From the NCBI GenBank assembly GCA_002914805.1, contig JXTB01000002.1:1610905-1674904 (forward strand): 64,000 nucleotides of DNA, written 5' to 3'. Positions 24,789 through 38,239 of the stretch are shown here, piece by piece. This stretch comes from Parasponia andersonii. Taxonomy: Eukaryota > Streptophyta > Magnoliopsida > Rosales > Cannabaceae. Within the stretch, counting starts at the first letter, position 1, and each line of letters opens with the position of its first letter. The notes under the pieces are model-generated. The model made no database searches. It saw only the letters and a program-made list of their open reading frames with translations, and was not told the origin of the DNA. A program made the position numbers and the translations under genes.

Positions 24789-27700
24789 TTTTCATTTAAA
24801 GAACGCAACAGCAGTAACCTCCCTTACACGAACTAAATCAGTTGGAATAGATGAGGGCATACACTCACATGCAATCTCGGTGGACCCGTGGGAAAATTTA
24901 ACTATGCCTATTTCATTCTGGTTCTTTAATCTGAAATAATTTTCAAGAATAAATATATTGATTCTCATTAGAAAATTAAAATTAAAATATATGAATGTAT
25001 GAAAATGGATACCTTTGGAATATGAGAAATGCATAAAGAAAAAGTAAAACTTTTTAGAAAATTATTTTGCAATGAGAAAAGAAAGTGTATGAACAAAGTC
25101 TCAGCCATGAATATAGAATTTCCCTTCAATGTATGGTTGACAAATTAAGTACTTTATAATCAGTATATTCCAATGTTTTTTATATTCTTTTTTCTTGAAT
25201 ATACACTTTGAGGATTTGGGCTTGTGTGCGTTATCATTATTTATTTTTTTAATTGGCTCTATTTCCCAAGGAAAAATGTCTAATTTTTTCTCGATGAACT
25301 TCGACTCATTTTGAGTTGATTTCTCTTGCTTTCTTGCAATTTCCATACAATTTTTTTTGGCTGTTTCTATTCCCCCGTTTCTTGCTGTGTCTTATTGTTA
25401 CTTTGTACTCTGTACCACTCGATAATATGTCTCCTAAATCCTAAGAAAAACAAAACCAAAAGACAAAACAAAGAGAAAAAGACCCCCCACGCACCAAAAA
25501 AATACAAAAACAAAAGCAAAAGTAAGGAATGAATATTAATACTAGGATTAGGGAAGTCTCTCTCCTATCCGTATCCAGAAATGGGGTCTAAGAGCCTGAA
25601 TCCCCTTGTACAAGAAAAAATATGGCTACACTGTCTAGTGGATATAGATAAGCAAGTAATAGTATTCTAAGGCTATATATGCCTTTATGTAAGAGTTATC
25701 TCTATTTCTTACTGTTTGTCGTAGCTTTGGGAGGCCGGGTTGATGCGGGGTTAATAGCATCATGGTCCTTAATCTATTACCACTTTAACATATCACTTTA
25801 ACATATTAGTTCTCAATTTATTTTTTGTGGTATTTAAGTACCAAATATTTTTTTTTTGGCATTATTACTCTTTTCTATATATTTCATCTAAAATTCTATT
25901 AAAATTTATTTGAATGAGAGATATTTTACACTATTGATCTTGATTTTTTAATTATTTAACAATTTAGTTCCTAATTTTTTTTTATTCATATTTCTTATTA
26001 ACAATATTATATCTGCTAATCTTTCAGAAAATTAGAATTCAAAAAAAAAATTATACTAATAAACTTTAGTTTATGTCAAACTATAATAGTTTTATGTATA
26101 AAAAATAATTTTCTTGCCATTTTTAAAACTAAAAAAATTTCACATGTATGTTTTTACACTAGTTAAATTTGACTAAAAATTTACTACATCCATTAGATAT
26201 TCATGTAATTATGAATGATTATTCTAAAAAAATTAGTTAACTATTTGCAGCAAATAAGTCTGAAAAGTTTTATAATTTTCTATTAAATATTCATCTCTTC
26301 ATGTAATTGCATCTGCCAATTTTTCAAAAAATTAATTTTTTAAAATTTTAATTTTCGGAAAGACCGACAAATATAATATTATTAATTGGATATATGAATA
26401 CAAAAAAATAAAGACTAAATTATTAAACAATTGAAAAATCAATATCAATGATATAAAATTTCTCTCATTTAAATAAATTTTAATGGAATCTTAGATATAA
26501 TATGACAAAAAAATTAATAATATCAAAAAAATATATATTTAATAATTAAATATTAAAAAAAATCGTAAAACAATATAATAAAATAATAATAGATTAGGAT
26601 CAAGGGTGGCATTAAAGGACAAGGCATGCTCTCTTCGTTGCTATAACTAACGAATTTTCACAGTTCTTATCCTCAGTTAGCCTTTTTGTTGGGTTTTTGA
26701 CGTTGTGGTCGGCCATTTACTTTGCAACATTGATAATGATTCGTACATGTGTATTTCCTACTTTTAACACCCACTCACCTCGTCTCTCGCACGCCTTCAT
26801 TATTAAAAATTATAGAGTTAATCACATTAAAATATTTTGAGTTTTAATTTTTAGTAAAAAGAAATTTGATTTTTGAATATCTGTAAAATAATATTTTTAT
26901 TTTTAAATTTTTATAAAATAATATTTTAATTTTAGAATTCTGTAAATAAATATCACTATTTTAAATTCTCTAAATTAATACTTTCATTTGTTTTCTTTCT
27001 ATATTTATACAATGAGAAAATTAAAAGATATAAACATCTTTTATTAATTTATTAAAAATATTTAAATATTAGTATATTATTGGAAATTATTTTATAATTA
27101 TTTTTTTAATTAATTGCTAAACAAATACAATTTTTTTACCTCTCATGTTTTTTTTTTTTACAATTAACTACTTTTACCTCTCATTCTAATTTTTTACTTT
27201 TCTTTTTAAAATGAAAAGTGAAATAAGATAACAATAAATATTTTTTCATAAATTTTACTATTATTGAATAAGTTTTAATTAAGTTGATGATAGCTACTAC
27301 CATCTTTTTATTATTAAAATCAATTAATTAGGTATTAAGGTTATAAATTTAAATGAATTTCAAATGTTAAGGTATTAATTTGTAAGAATTTTAATTGTCA
27401 ATATATTAATTTGTAGAATCCAAAAATGAGGATATTATTTTGTGGAAATTCAAAAATTAAGATATTGTTTTTCAAAAATTTAAAAATGAGGATATTATTT
27501 TACAAATATTCAAAAATTAAGATTTTTTTTGCTAGATATTTTAATGTTATTATCCCTTATATTATGTTAACGTTAATTGAACAAAAAACAAACCCCGCCT
27601 AAGAGTCTATTATACGTACTCGTTCGCCCTTAAGTAGTACCTTTCAAAATAAGTCAGGATTTACCAACTTCGTAAAGAGACAATTGAACAACATTGAAGA

Positions 27701-28329
27701 GTAAAGAGCAGAGACCCTATGAATATTATTAGGATATATATTACTTATTCAAGGCTTGTTTATGTTCTCTATGAGTATTGGTCTTACCTCGTTATCTATT
27801 ATTATTAATCTAAAATCCAATTAGCAATATTAGAAAAGATACACATACATACTAACATAGTATAAACTAATTATATATAAAGCTATTTACCTTTACATAT
27901 ATTTTGACTCGTTCGTGTTTTTGTTTTTGTGGGGATATATCAGAGTTTGAGTACAACCCTCAATTCCACAACGTGATGCGAGTGACACATGCAATGTTCA
28001 GGTCATGCAACGCCTCACTCCCTTTGGAAACGTACACCACAGGCAATGACACCATCACCATCACCACTCGAGGCCACCACTTCTACATCTGTGGTGTCCC
28101 AGGCCATTGCCAGGGTGGCCAGAAGGTAGACATCAATGTTCCCCGGGCTCTCACCGCTGAAGTTGCTCCCACTCCTTTGGCTTCGGACTCTCCTCCGGCC
28201 CCTGCCGCCAAGACGCCTGCGCCGGCTTCCAATTCGGTAGCTTCTCTTGTGAAGAAGAGTCATCCTGTTTTGCTTGGTTTGGCTGCTGTTATGGTTTTTG
28301 TAGTTTTTGGTTCCTCTTTTCATGCTTAG
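23993..28329 (+). CDS. Stellacyanin/mavicyanin-type phytocyanin, GPI-anchor signal
   Basis: Small secreted blue-copper protein. Exons are 23993-24164 and 27944-28329, 185 aa, with the intron inside the codon before FEYNPQFHN. A signal peptide covers about residues 1-23. The cupredoxin domain (about 25-124) has copper ligands H66, C107, H112 and Q117; Gln as the fourth ligand marks the stellacyanin type. C79 and C113 should form the conserved disulfide. NAS (80) and NDT (92) are possible N-glycosylation sites. A Pro/Ala-rich spacer (about 125-160) and a hydrophobic tail (168-185) fit a GPI anchor, so the protein should sit on the outer plasma membrane. ATG context GCCATGG is strong. The acceptor at 27942-27943 is chosen because the next AG gives a stop. 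The 3779-bp intron is unusually long for this family and holds two foldback elements. The exact physiological role is not known from sequence. Confidence 0.93.
24763..24789. repeat. (AT)n microsatellite in the phytocyanin intron
   Basis: Short AT dinucleotide run, interrupted once by AC. Confidence 0.8.
25765..26602. mobile_element. Foldback (long terminal inverted repeat) element 1 in the phytocyanin intron
   Basis: The arm at about 25857-26039 is matched in inverted orientation by 26347-26525, for example ATTAAAATTTATTTGAATGAG against CTCATTTAAATAAATTTTAAT. The match extends outward to TCCTTAATCTATTA (25766) and TAATAGATTAGGATC (26587-26601). The arms are about 180 bp each, and the central spacer of about 300 bp has no coding potential. 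This is a non-autonomous MITE/foldback or Mutator-like structure; the superfamily is undetermined and no target duplication could be assigned confidently. Confidence 0.75.
26815..27556. mobile_element. Foldback element 2 in the phytocyanin intron
   Basis: The left arm (about 26815-26990) begins GAGTTAATCACATTAAAATAT; the right end, reverse-complemented, begins GGGATAATAACATTAAAATAT (27556 inward). Shared blocks include TTTTTGAATATCTGTAAAATAATAT against TTTTTGAATATTTGTAAAATAATAT. The interior is non-coding. The arms also contain a short internal periodicity (GAGGATATTATTTT-type units). It is a non-autonomous element of a different sequence family from element 1. Confidence 0.72.
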
Positions 28330-28340
28330 TTGCATATTGA

Positions 28341-28342
<2 letters not shown>

Positions 28343-28396
<54 letters not shown>
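28343..28396. repeat. (AT)27 microsatellite just after the phytocyanin stop
   Basis: A 54-bp perfect AT run starting 14 bases after the TAG, so it lies within the 3' UTR. It is self-complementary and would form a long hairpin in RNA. Confidence 0.95.
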
Positions 28397-28398
<2 letters not shown>

Positions 28399-28399
28399 C

Positions 28400-29597
28400 T
28401 TTTTGTTCTTTTGGTGGCTAAAGAGTAAAGAGTTGGTTTATATGAGTTGAGCTGAACTTTTGATTGAGTTGTACAACTGTATTTTGAGTCGCACAAGATG
28501 AAAGAATATTAAGATTTTATAATATGTCACACACACTATTGGTTCTATAAGTATGATGCTGCTAGGCACAGCATATGTCCATAGTAATATTGTTTTTAGA
28601 TTATTAATAACACAAGATTATATGACTTCAAAGTTCTAATCAGCCTGTTAATTCTACTTGAATTACGCTGTGACATAGATGAACTTCAAGACTTATCAAT
28701 CTCTCAGTTTACGACGCACAAATTTAATGTTGATACAGGATACGATTAAAAAAAAATTGTTGACAGAGGATGGCAATATATACTTGGAAAAGATTGTTGT
28801 AAATGCTTCCGTTGATACATGAGAAAGGAGTTAAGGAAACAGTAAAGTGTAATTGATTCTCTTTACTAGTAACATGCGTTTAATTTCTCATTACAAACTA
28901 GTAGCAATCCCATTAAAATTTAATAAACCACAGAAAAGAAGAAGGAAACAAATTCGGTTGGAACGAAAAGAACTATGCTTCATCACATGGTTTACGCAGA
29001 ATGTCATACACAGGTTCCTTTTTTCTTTGGGGTTAAGAATTGAACATCATGTATATTGCTAATTTTCTATTGGTGTATTTTAGAGTAATTTTATGTGTTT
29101 TCTTTGCTTCAGTCAAAACTACATTAGGGACCATGGAGAAGAATTTTAAAGAACGCATCAAGGAAAAACAAAACAAAACAAAAAAAAAAAAAGGAAAAAG
29201 GAAAAGGAAAAAGAAAAAAGGCTCTCTAATATCTCACCTAAAAGAATTTCTAGTACAAAATTAGATCATAATTCCAATTAATTGCACACCAAGCCACTCC
29301 ACTCAGCCAGGTTCTTGTGAAGTCTGTAGTCTCTCAACTGTGATTTCCTATTTCTAAAAATGATACAAACAATTGTGTCACAAAAGTCTACCATGTCGTT
29401 ATAGGACTCTCTACTCCTCTATTTTGTACAAAACTTGACTGTTTGGTCCAAAGAGCCCCCCTCCATGCAAGGAGAGCAATCATTAAAAAATAACTCTACA
29501 TGCCTAAGATAAAATAAGATATGTAAAGGTGAAGCAGGAAATTGTATATTTCAGAAGATGCTGAGAAATTAGTCATCAAGGAAGATTCAACAGCAGA
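28400..29597. other. Convergent 3' intergenic region between phytocyanin and CLC-d
   Basis: The two genes end toward each other. No gene is seen. A purine-rich lysine-coding run at 29170-29220 is simple sequence. The 3' UTRs of both genes must lie here. Confidence 0.5.
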
Positions 29598-32500
29598 TCA
29601 TCCAGATGTATGTTGGACCAGAAGACCATTGAGAAGTGGAAGCTCCGCTTCTTCATTCCTTGTGACTAATTTTTTATCACGATGCAGAGCTCTGGTATAA
29701 AAAAGTTGTGAAGCATATTAATAGTCCGAATGAAATAATTATATGTATATGTAAGCAAATATAGACGACAGTCAGCTTTTTACCAATGCAAGTGCTAAAT
29801 TCATAAACTAAAAGAATTAAAATAAGAAATAGCCCTGTTAAAACCCAACCGACTCATCATCAACTTGTATTATTTGTCGGATGGCTTAAAAATTATTTAA
29901 ATTTAGTAACTGCCAAAAAAAAAATGGAAAATTTCCAGTTTTCCAAAACAAACTCAGATGGTCAAAAAGCATCATTATCCATGGACTTAAAACATGAGTT
30001 AAAATGCATCATAGAGACCTTACACTAGTCGATTGGAGCTCCAGGGTAGCTGACTCCTCATTTTCCTGCAAGATAGACAATCAAAGATCAATGATCACGT
30101 CTTCAGCGTCCAAGAAATGCATTGACAGGGATAAGAAATTGCAATACCTCAATTAATAGATCTTGTCTAGTTATTAAACCGATCACACGAGATGGACGGG
30201 GAACAACAAATATATGTCTCAAGCCTAGCTGACGAAAAAGATTATATACCTACACCACCAAGATGCAATAACCATCTATAAGAATATAAACACGACTTGA
30301 AAGAAACAAGCTACTCTGATAAGAACAGAAATAAAATTGCAACCTTTGTCAAAGACATATCCTCAGGGACAATGTATGGAGATGGATTCAAGAATGGAGC
30401 GAGATCTATGTACATTTCCAAGTCATCTGAACTAAGATGTATAGCATCTATAGATATTCCTTTACTGGAAGCAGGTTTCACAAATTCGTTGAGACTATGC
30501 CTGGAATAGAGAGAAATCCATCAGAATCTTAAAGAATCAGACGGACAACCAGATTAAAAGGCAACCTTGATGCCTCTCCTTGCCTGATAGACCTGGATCC
30601 TCTTGAATCACTTGGGAGAGGACTATGCTGAAAATCAGCCTTAGACTGAAGAAGTACCAACAAGTGACTGCATCATGAACCAAATACATTTATTTTTAGT
30701 TGAAACTTATGTTCTTTTGTAATAATAATGATACCGTAAGGAGAGACAAACTATATCAGACCTCCGAAGCATGAGTCCAATCACAAGTGTTTCTCCACTT
30801 CTTGTATGGTCGATCACCTGCATCAGGTAAAAATGAACACAAATTTACAAATCTGCTAAAGATTATACGAGAAAGAATTAGGGAAATGCATACTGGGAAG
30901 CCATTGTGCTTGTTGCTCTGTAAAATAGAAGCCACATCTGCAACCTTAACAACGCGAGGGAAGGATATTACCTTCAAAAAGAAAACATGGCACAATTTCA
31001 GATGAACAATTCAATGCAATCATGAATGCCAATTCAATTCATATGACAATTAAAAAGATAAACCTACTGCCAAAACATTCATGCGTAATTACCATCTTCC
31101 TGTTTTTTTTACCAAGATTTATAGGTTTTCTTTGGGATTGAAATAAAACCAGTTACCAAAGAATGCCAAAGTTTCACATCAATTAACAATCATAAATAAT
31201 ATCATTATGCAAGTGGAAAAGTTCCATCAATTAGGAGCACTTGACTTGATTTTTGGCAATAATCATTTGAAGCAGATTTTCTTTAACAAAAGCCTCCATA
31301 AAATACCAAATTTAGCACAGCATAAAAATAGGGGTCATTTAATATGATGAGCCTGGAAGATTTTGAAATTTACATGCATACAGATATAGGGGTCATAATG
31401 TCCAAATTTGAAAGAGGTGACATGCCAAACAGCTAAGTTCTATTTTCAGACCAGATAGTAATCGCTGTCTACAGACTGCAGTCATATTTCAAGAAATAAA
31501 GCATTAAAAGGACATTCACCCTTCTTCCACAGGCTTCCTTTGCTGTCATTTTCCGCATCTGATACTTAGGTCTTGATTCAAGTAACGGAATGTTCCTCAA
31601 TCGTGCCTGCTCTTCATACAGGCCTTCATTAAAAGCATCACCAACAGCCTGCAGAGTAAAAGGCACTAAATATTCTCCAATTCACTTGCAAATGAAAAAT
31701 AAAAGGTTGAAAGTAGTGTGTAGTGTACCTTTGAAATAAGAAGAACAAGCATGATAAGAGGTAGTAGTTTCAAGTTATTAGTGATTTCAACCATAATGAC
31801 ACATAAAGACACTGTCATCCGCATTGAACCCCCAAGAAAAGAAGCAGCTCCAAGAAGAGCATATCTGAATATCCACCAAGATTTCCACAGATCAGATCAG
31901 AAACAAGCAAGGGTTCAGTATATTCACAGAACTAAATAATAGACTTACGTGCCCTCTTCAATGTTCAACTTCTTGTAAACGTTAACAACAAACATGCCAA
32001 CAAGGCGTCCATATGTTGATCCTATCATTATTCCAGGAACAAATTGACCAGCTGGAACAGCAGTACCAAATGTTACAACTGCTAAAGTATAGAACATAAC
32101 CTGCAAGACAATTGGCAAAAGAACTATGACAAATTTTTACCAAAAAACAGAAACTGTGCTAAAGTACTAAGCTAGATGAAAAATGAATTACCAAAAAGGT
32201 CAACAGACTTTGGGCACTGAACTCATGAATTGTTTTTGCACTGAACAAATTCCTAATGGCATCATCCTGCACAAAAAAATAGATCCCATTGCATGAGATA
32301 TCATTAAGACACCATAAAACTACATTGTTACGTTCGAATACAAAGAATTCGACAAAAAGTAAAGAACCTGCGTATTGAAGAAAAGAGTTGCAAGATCGTT
32401 GTACTCCTTTTCCTTGCCACAATAAAACTAAAAATAAATAAATAAATTGTGTAAGTCTCCTAATAAAACTAACAACCCCAATTGATGCCAGTAAAATTTG

Positions 32501-35500
32501 GTTAAGCCAGGACAGATCCTCAAAAACTGGATTAGAAACTCCATAACATATCTTTTTGAGGTTAGGGATGAAGAATATCATATGTATGTTCTTCTTTTCA
32601 AACCAAAATAGTAGAACTGTTCAACTTAGGTAGAAGTTGGTCTTCGTAACAACCAAGCAAGATATAGAACACAACATATATAGTAATTACAAATTCTTCT
32701 CGTGCTAACTGCTAAGAATAAACAGCAATTTCAGATGCGGAAATTAAGTACTGGGCAAGAAAGCATAGAGCAGCAGAAATAACAAAAGAAATAAAATTCT
32801 GAAAGTCTTTAACAGAAAAACTATCAGCACTAATCTTACATTTACGTAATTCCCATCCATCCCTGGAGGCCTTGGGCACTCAACTCCAGAATCATTATCT
32901 GATTCAGGGCAAGCACTGCATTTTCTTAAAAGTGGTGAACCAAATGAAATGAGTGATGTTATTATAGAGACAAGGCATGCTTCATAAATCTGCATCGAAA
33001 GAAAAAATTAAAGGTAAGGTTAATCAAGGGGGATAGAACATAAGCATATTTGAGTTTGTAGTTTTAAAAAAGAGGAATTTATAATGACCTACAGTGCCAA
33101 TGGCTACTACCTTTTGATCCCCTAACAGACCATGTAATAATTTAAAACCCATATTATATTGGCAGTGTGTGATTGGACCAGAAGTCAGTAGCGATGGTGG
33201 TATTTACTTTTGTCTTTTTATTGAATAGAAGTCCAAAGCTTACCTTGACTCGGTTCCCTTTCTTGTGTAAATAATTTCGACGCCAGTTCGCAATATAAAA
33301 CGTTAGCTGATTAAATAAAGCTCCTGAAAAAGAAGAGAAATATTAAACCAACGTAAAAAGGGAGAAAGAAAGAAACGTAACCCACACAAAACTAAGCATC
33401 TAAAACATCCAGGTAAGAAGCAACAGACATACCTAATAACCCTCCAATTACACCAATAACGGCCATTGGCAGTAACTCCTCAAAAGAGTAGTCTTCTTGA
33501 CCACTGAAAATAAGGCAACTTAGAAAGTCAGCACAAGCTCAACAAAGACAAACATATACAACTGAAGAAGGTAAAGAACCTAACCCAGAAATGTCCCATA
33601 TAATGAAGCCACCTGAACCAAAATGTCCACACTTTCCACTTTTACACCACCCCATTGCACTACGCACCACAACAGCCACAACGGCAGAAGTAAAGAAGAC
33701 ACGCCACATAAGTTGACTCCTCCACCTTTATGAGCAAATTAATCAATGTTCAAGCTCTAGCATATTTTAACTTATCATCATTACAAGTTAAGAATTGAGA
33801 TTGCTATCTATACATAGCATTTTCATATGATCACGACTTTTGAGATGATCACATAAAGAATTCACATGTTAACAAATACATTAATATCACAAGATAAGAT
33901 TTCAGCCATAAAGATATGAGACAACCCTGGCCAAAAATCAAGAATTACAATTGACGTTACCATGATGTAACTTCTTCCAATGCAAATAATACACCACCAA
34001 CTGGAGCTCTAAAAGCAGCAGCGACTCCCGCTGCACACCCACAAGTTACCTTTTCAAAAGTCACAAAAGTCTAAAATGAGCATGTTGCATGATATAAAGA
34101 GATTAACCTCTCTCATTGAAAAAAGGTTGGAAATTTTTAAGTCAAACACAAGAACATGCTAATAAGGTAGAATCTTTGTAAAATTAATCTTAAAAACACA
34201 AGGAACTTACAAGATCTCTACGATCCCGATCGCTTTTAAATACTTGTAGCCACCTGGAACTTAAATGATATTTTGTAGATCCACCCTAAGTTAGGATCAT
34301 AAGAAGATACATCTTTAGCTTGTGGTGGACCAACTAAAAAGAATTCGTGATATTTGATTACAAATGCATGCATAAGACTTTCTAACATGCTAATTGTCCA
34401 TTCAAAAGCTTCAAAAAGAGCTGCTGCATTATGATTAGGAAAATCAAAACTGAAAAATATAGCAGATTTCACGCAAGGTTGATTTCAAGATTCAAGATTG
34501 TGTGCTTACTTGTCCAAGTAAAGAAGCAATACATGCACCAGTATGAACAAGAGGACCTTCTTTGCCAAGAGCTAGACCACCTCCAACTGAGCCAATGCTT
34601 CCAAATACCTGCGTATTACCAGGAAAAAGAATGTCACTGAAAATATACTGGGAACTTACCAGGAAAAAGAATGTCACTGAAAATATACTGGGAACTTAGA
34701 AGTAAAAATAAATATGACACTACTGCAAAAGAGGCCATCCCACCTTTCCAATCAAGGTTCTGAACAGAAGGATACCATGAATATCCACTCCTAAAACATT
34801 TAAATCAAAATTAGCACGCCTAAATTAAATGAAAGTTCAGCAAAGAACAAGGAATGGCAATAACGAAAATTAAAAGGATAAAAATAAAATAAAAAATTAA
34901 AAATTAAAAATATAATAATAAAAAAAGGTAAAACAAAACAAAATCGAAGGTAAAACAATCCAGCGTACCATTCAAATAACCCTTGATTTCAGGAATACCG
35001 GATCCAGCTGCTGCTGGTGCAAACTGCGTAATAATAGATACAGAGGAATAGACTAAAGCCAAGTTTATTAATATGTACACCAGAAATCCCGCCACATAGG
35101 ACTTTTGTATTATAGCAAATGTTAGTGCAAACTTCCAGCCTGCAAAATTCTCAACAGAAATGTTGATGAAAACAGCTGCTAGTCCAGTACCTGAAAGCAA
35201 TTGAAGGAAAATCAAATACACGACCAAACAACCATAAGAATAAAAATCCACAAAAAGTATAGTAGTAAGCAGTAGTGCTCATAAATTCCAAAGACCAATT
35301 CACTTCCGATACTGAGAGTAAACAAAACCTTACATTTGACTCTCACTATGCTTCCCATAAACAAGGACATAATCACAATAGTTGAAAATCTCTTAACTAA
35401 CCCTTCCTCAATAATCTCTGGGGAAAAGCAAAAAACCCAGATCAAACAAACTCCTCTACATTCTCTCTCTCTTTTCCTTTTTCTCCCCCCACCCCCCCAC

Positions 35501-36152
35501 CCCTCTTATTTCAAAAATCTTCTAGTTATAGTTCTTCAGCTAAATTAGTTAGTACCATAGCACATTCCAATAAAGTCCTTAGCTATTGCAATCTAACAAC
35601 CAATGCCCATACCAAAATGACTAATCCAAAGGTCACAAATTCAATAAGCTATGGAATATCATATAGGGATACTTAAGGAATCACCATATCATGAAGACCC
35701 CCAAAAATTAAAATTCACGGGAAAATAGAGATTAAAGGTCACAGACATACCGATGCCAATAAGAAGTGCAACGAACCACTTCACCATAACATAATATCCC
35801 ACATAAAGCTTTCCTCTTTGCGCCTATATAGATCCCAAAAAAAAAAAAAAAAAAAAAAAAAAAACCAAATATGTCCAGAACCATTAGAGCCGAAAAACCC
35901 ATAAAAAGCTAAAAATTCAAGCACAGTCGAACCTAGAATGGACCAAAGAAACCGCAGAAACGGGACCTGGTCTTCCCAATAAGCATAATTCTCGACAACT
36001 TCGTAGTCAAGGCTCTCGACACTGCTCTCGTCGCTCTTCTTGGCGATGCCAATGGCGTCGTGGGCTTCTTCTCCTCCTTCCTCCGTGTTCGGAAGCCTGG
36101 ACCACACCAGCTTCGCCGTCTCGATCCCATTCTGAAGATGATTCGACAACAT
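29598..36152 (-). CDS. CLC-D: Chloride channel protein CLC-d (trans-Golgi anion/proton exchanger)
   Basis: Endomembrane CLC protein, in Arabidopsis at the trans-Golgi network for lumen acidification. Exons, 5' to 3': 36152-35967, 35823-35751, 35190-34969, 34790-34744, 34608-34510, 34285-34211, 34049-33961, 33725-33585, 33503-33433, 33323-33244, 32989-32840, 32427-32368, 32266-32192, 32100-31949, 31864-31729, 31648-31520, 30971-30894, 30817-30762, 30667-30584, 30500-30344, 30249-30148, 30065-30019, 29691-29598; 800 aa (Arabidopsis 792). The start [11 protein letters not shown] matches the Arabidopsis protein. GSGIPE at 149-154 has Ser150 (chloride type, unlike the nitrate-type Pro of CLC-a). 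The gating glutamate is E193 in GKEGP, and the proton glutamate lies in FALEE (E259/E260), so exchange rather than channel activity is predicted. Two CBS domains form the C-terminus (from about residue 580). Intron 19 appears to use a GC donor. Confidence 0.96.
34616..34696. repeat. 40-bp tandem duplication in CLC-d intron 4
   Basis: The unit TTACCAGGAAAAAGAATGTC... (40 bp) occurs twice in a row, nearly perfect, ending within a few bases of the exon 5 acceptor (34609-34610). The high identity suggests a recent event. The splice site itself lies outside the duplicate. Confidence 0.9.
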
Positions 36153-38215
36153 GGTCGTTCAAATTCGGATCGAGGAAAAAACCCTAGAATCCTCAATCGA
36201 ACCACCGAAATTCGGAAATCGACGACGAAGTCAAGGATCTCCGATTCAGAATCGAAGCCTAACGTGATACGAAATTTGGTCCGTACAGCATCTGGGAAGG
36301 AGAATTCGATGTCGGAAAACGGCCGGAGCAAGAATCAGAATCCGAATTGGAAAACCCGTTTCGGAATTGGTCCGGTTTTGGGGAATGGAGAGCTTGAGCA
36401 ATGAGCTCTAACAATGGCTGAAACCTGAAAACCCGATTGCTTCGAAGTGGAAGAACTGTGACTATTGGAGTCGACTCGTGTCGTGCACCATGGGGGGGCA
36501 TATATTCCAGTACGGGTAGACTCAGTTAATAATCGTGGGGATCTACTTGATGAACGGTCAGATCGTGGTCTTTGAGAATCTGAGGCTGGTGTTATTGGGC
36601 CGGTAATTTTGTGTACGGAAGTTACGAGGGGTAAGGTTTTGTTTGTGCCTGGGTGCGCCCACATAATTGGGCCAACGTGGGCCCTACGGGCGTCATAGGA
36701 TTATGAGGGGGAAATGTGGACAGACTAGAATTTTTCACGACTAAAATATAATTTTTTTATTAAAAGTGTCACAGTATTATGTGACAGGTGTATATTAATT
36801 TTTACCATAAAATTATGATTTTTAAAAAATGAATCAACTATAACATGTGACACTTATTATATCACAGGTCCTGTACATTCTAATACTCTTGAAAAATTAT
36901 TTCTCAAATCACTGTTAAAAAAAAAAAAACTCATTTTAGTCGAAACAATCCATGCCTATACTAGTACTACTTTATGCTCTCATAGTTAGCACTTCCAATG
37001 CTAAACTTGTTATTTAAAGTTGATTCGGGATGGGACAACCAACAAAGATTTTTTTTTCTTTTAAAGAAATGGTACAGCTTAGAGTAAAAAAAAAAAAAAG
37101 AATCTTTTATAAATAATTAGCTGGGTCTAATAAGTATTAAGTAGTATTTGGTCTAATTTTTTTTTTTAATCAAAAAAGAAAGAGGTTGAATCGTTGTCCG
37201 GGCCTCCACTATCAACATCGTAGCGTTGACCTTAAGTCCGAATGTATTTTAAGTGAAGCTCTAAATCGACGCAGATAATTCTCAAGTCACACTATAAAAT
37301 AAGATTTGTGTGGATGCAAATAATTCTTAGTCACATTAATAGATAAAAATTATGTGATCCGTGGATAATAATGTGTTGATTCTGTAGTTAACGTTAATAA
37401 CTAAATGAAGGAATAATTTAAAACTAATAATATTGATTACCAATGGTGATATATAGAATTTATTTGTCAATTGAATTATAGTAAAAAAAGCCAAACTTAA
37501 CTACGGCCTTTCCAAAAAAATAAAAACAAAACAAAACAAAGCCGACAGATGATTTAGTGATTGAATTTGGAGGAAAAAAGCTTTTATGTGGTCCATTTGG
37601 CAAAATTCATTATGAAGTTGGGACTTAGGAGGTTGATTAAGAGATCAAAAAAGGTCATACCATTTTTTTCTCTCTGAAAAAATTGTGAAGGAAGTTATTT
37701 TAAGCTCAAATGCCCGTGAGAAAAGGATATAGTTATGACTAATTTGGGCCAAAATAATTTTTTTTTTTACATTTTTAGGAATATCGTTGATGTTTTATCA
37801 AGATATTTTTGAAAAAGTCTTAAATAATAATTTTTTTAATTGTCAATAAGTTTTGGACCTATGATGAAAAAGTCATTCACACTCTTTAGGAAAATGCAGA
37901 GAAAAATAAAAATGGCCCAAGTTGGTCTTATCGTATTTTGTCAATGCCCTTAGTATGGTCCTTTTGTCCTTTTGTGATGTGGCCCAAAAGCAATACTCTG
38001 CGGTGTCCACAATTGGGTAAATTATTATACTCCTATTATGACATATGTGAGCATAAATTAATACAAATAAAGATTAAAAAAAAAAAAGATAAATGAATAT
38101 GCTGACACTTAGAAGATTTATAGGCTAGCAAAGAATGTTAAAAATATTTGTACTGCGGAGAATACAGATTAGTAGTTTATTTGTAACTATAACTCTCCTT
38201 AATTTCACTAAGTTA
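36153..38215. other. CLC-d upstream flank and gene-free DNA
   Basis: Bases 36153-36700 are richer in GC and hold the CLC-d 5' leader and promoter. I cannot place the transcription start. Beyond 36.7 kb the sequence is AT-rich without a supportable gene. Confidence 0.5.
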
Positions 38216-38239
38216 CACTAACCAATGTACCTGAACTTC

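Noticed and set aside
28015..28335. 106-codon minus-strand frame antisense to the phytocyanin
   Set aside because: Shadow of the real exon on the other strand.
36060..36664. Several overlapping frames around the CLC-d start on both strands
   Set aside because: They are shadows of CLC-d exon 1 and of its GC-richer leader; none has a recognisable domain.
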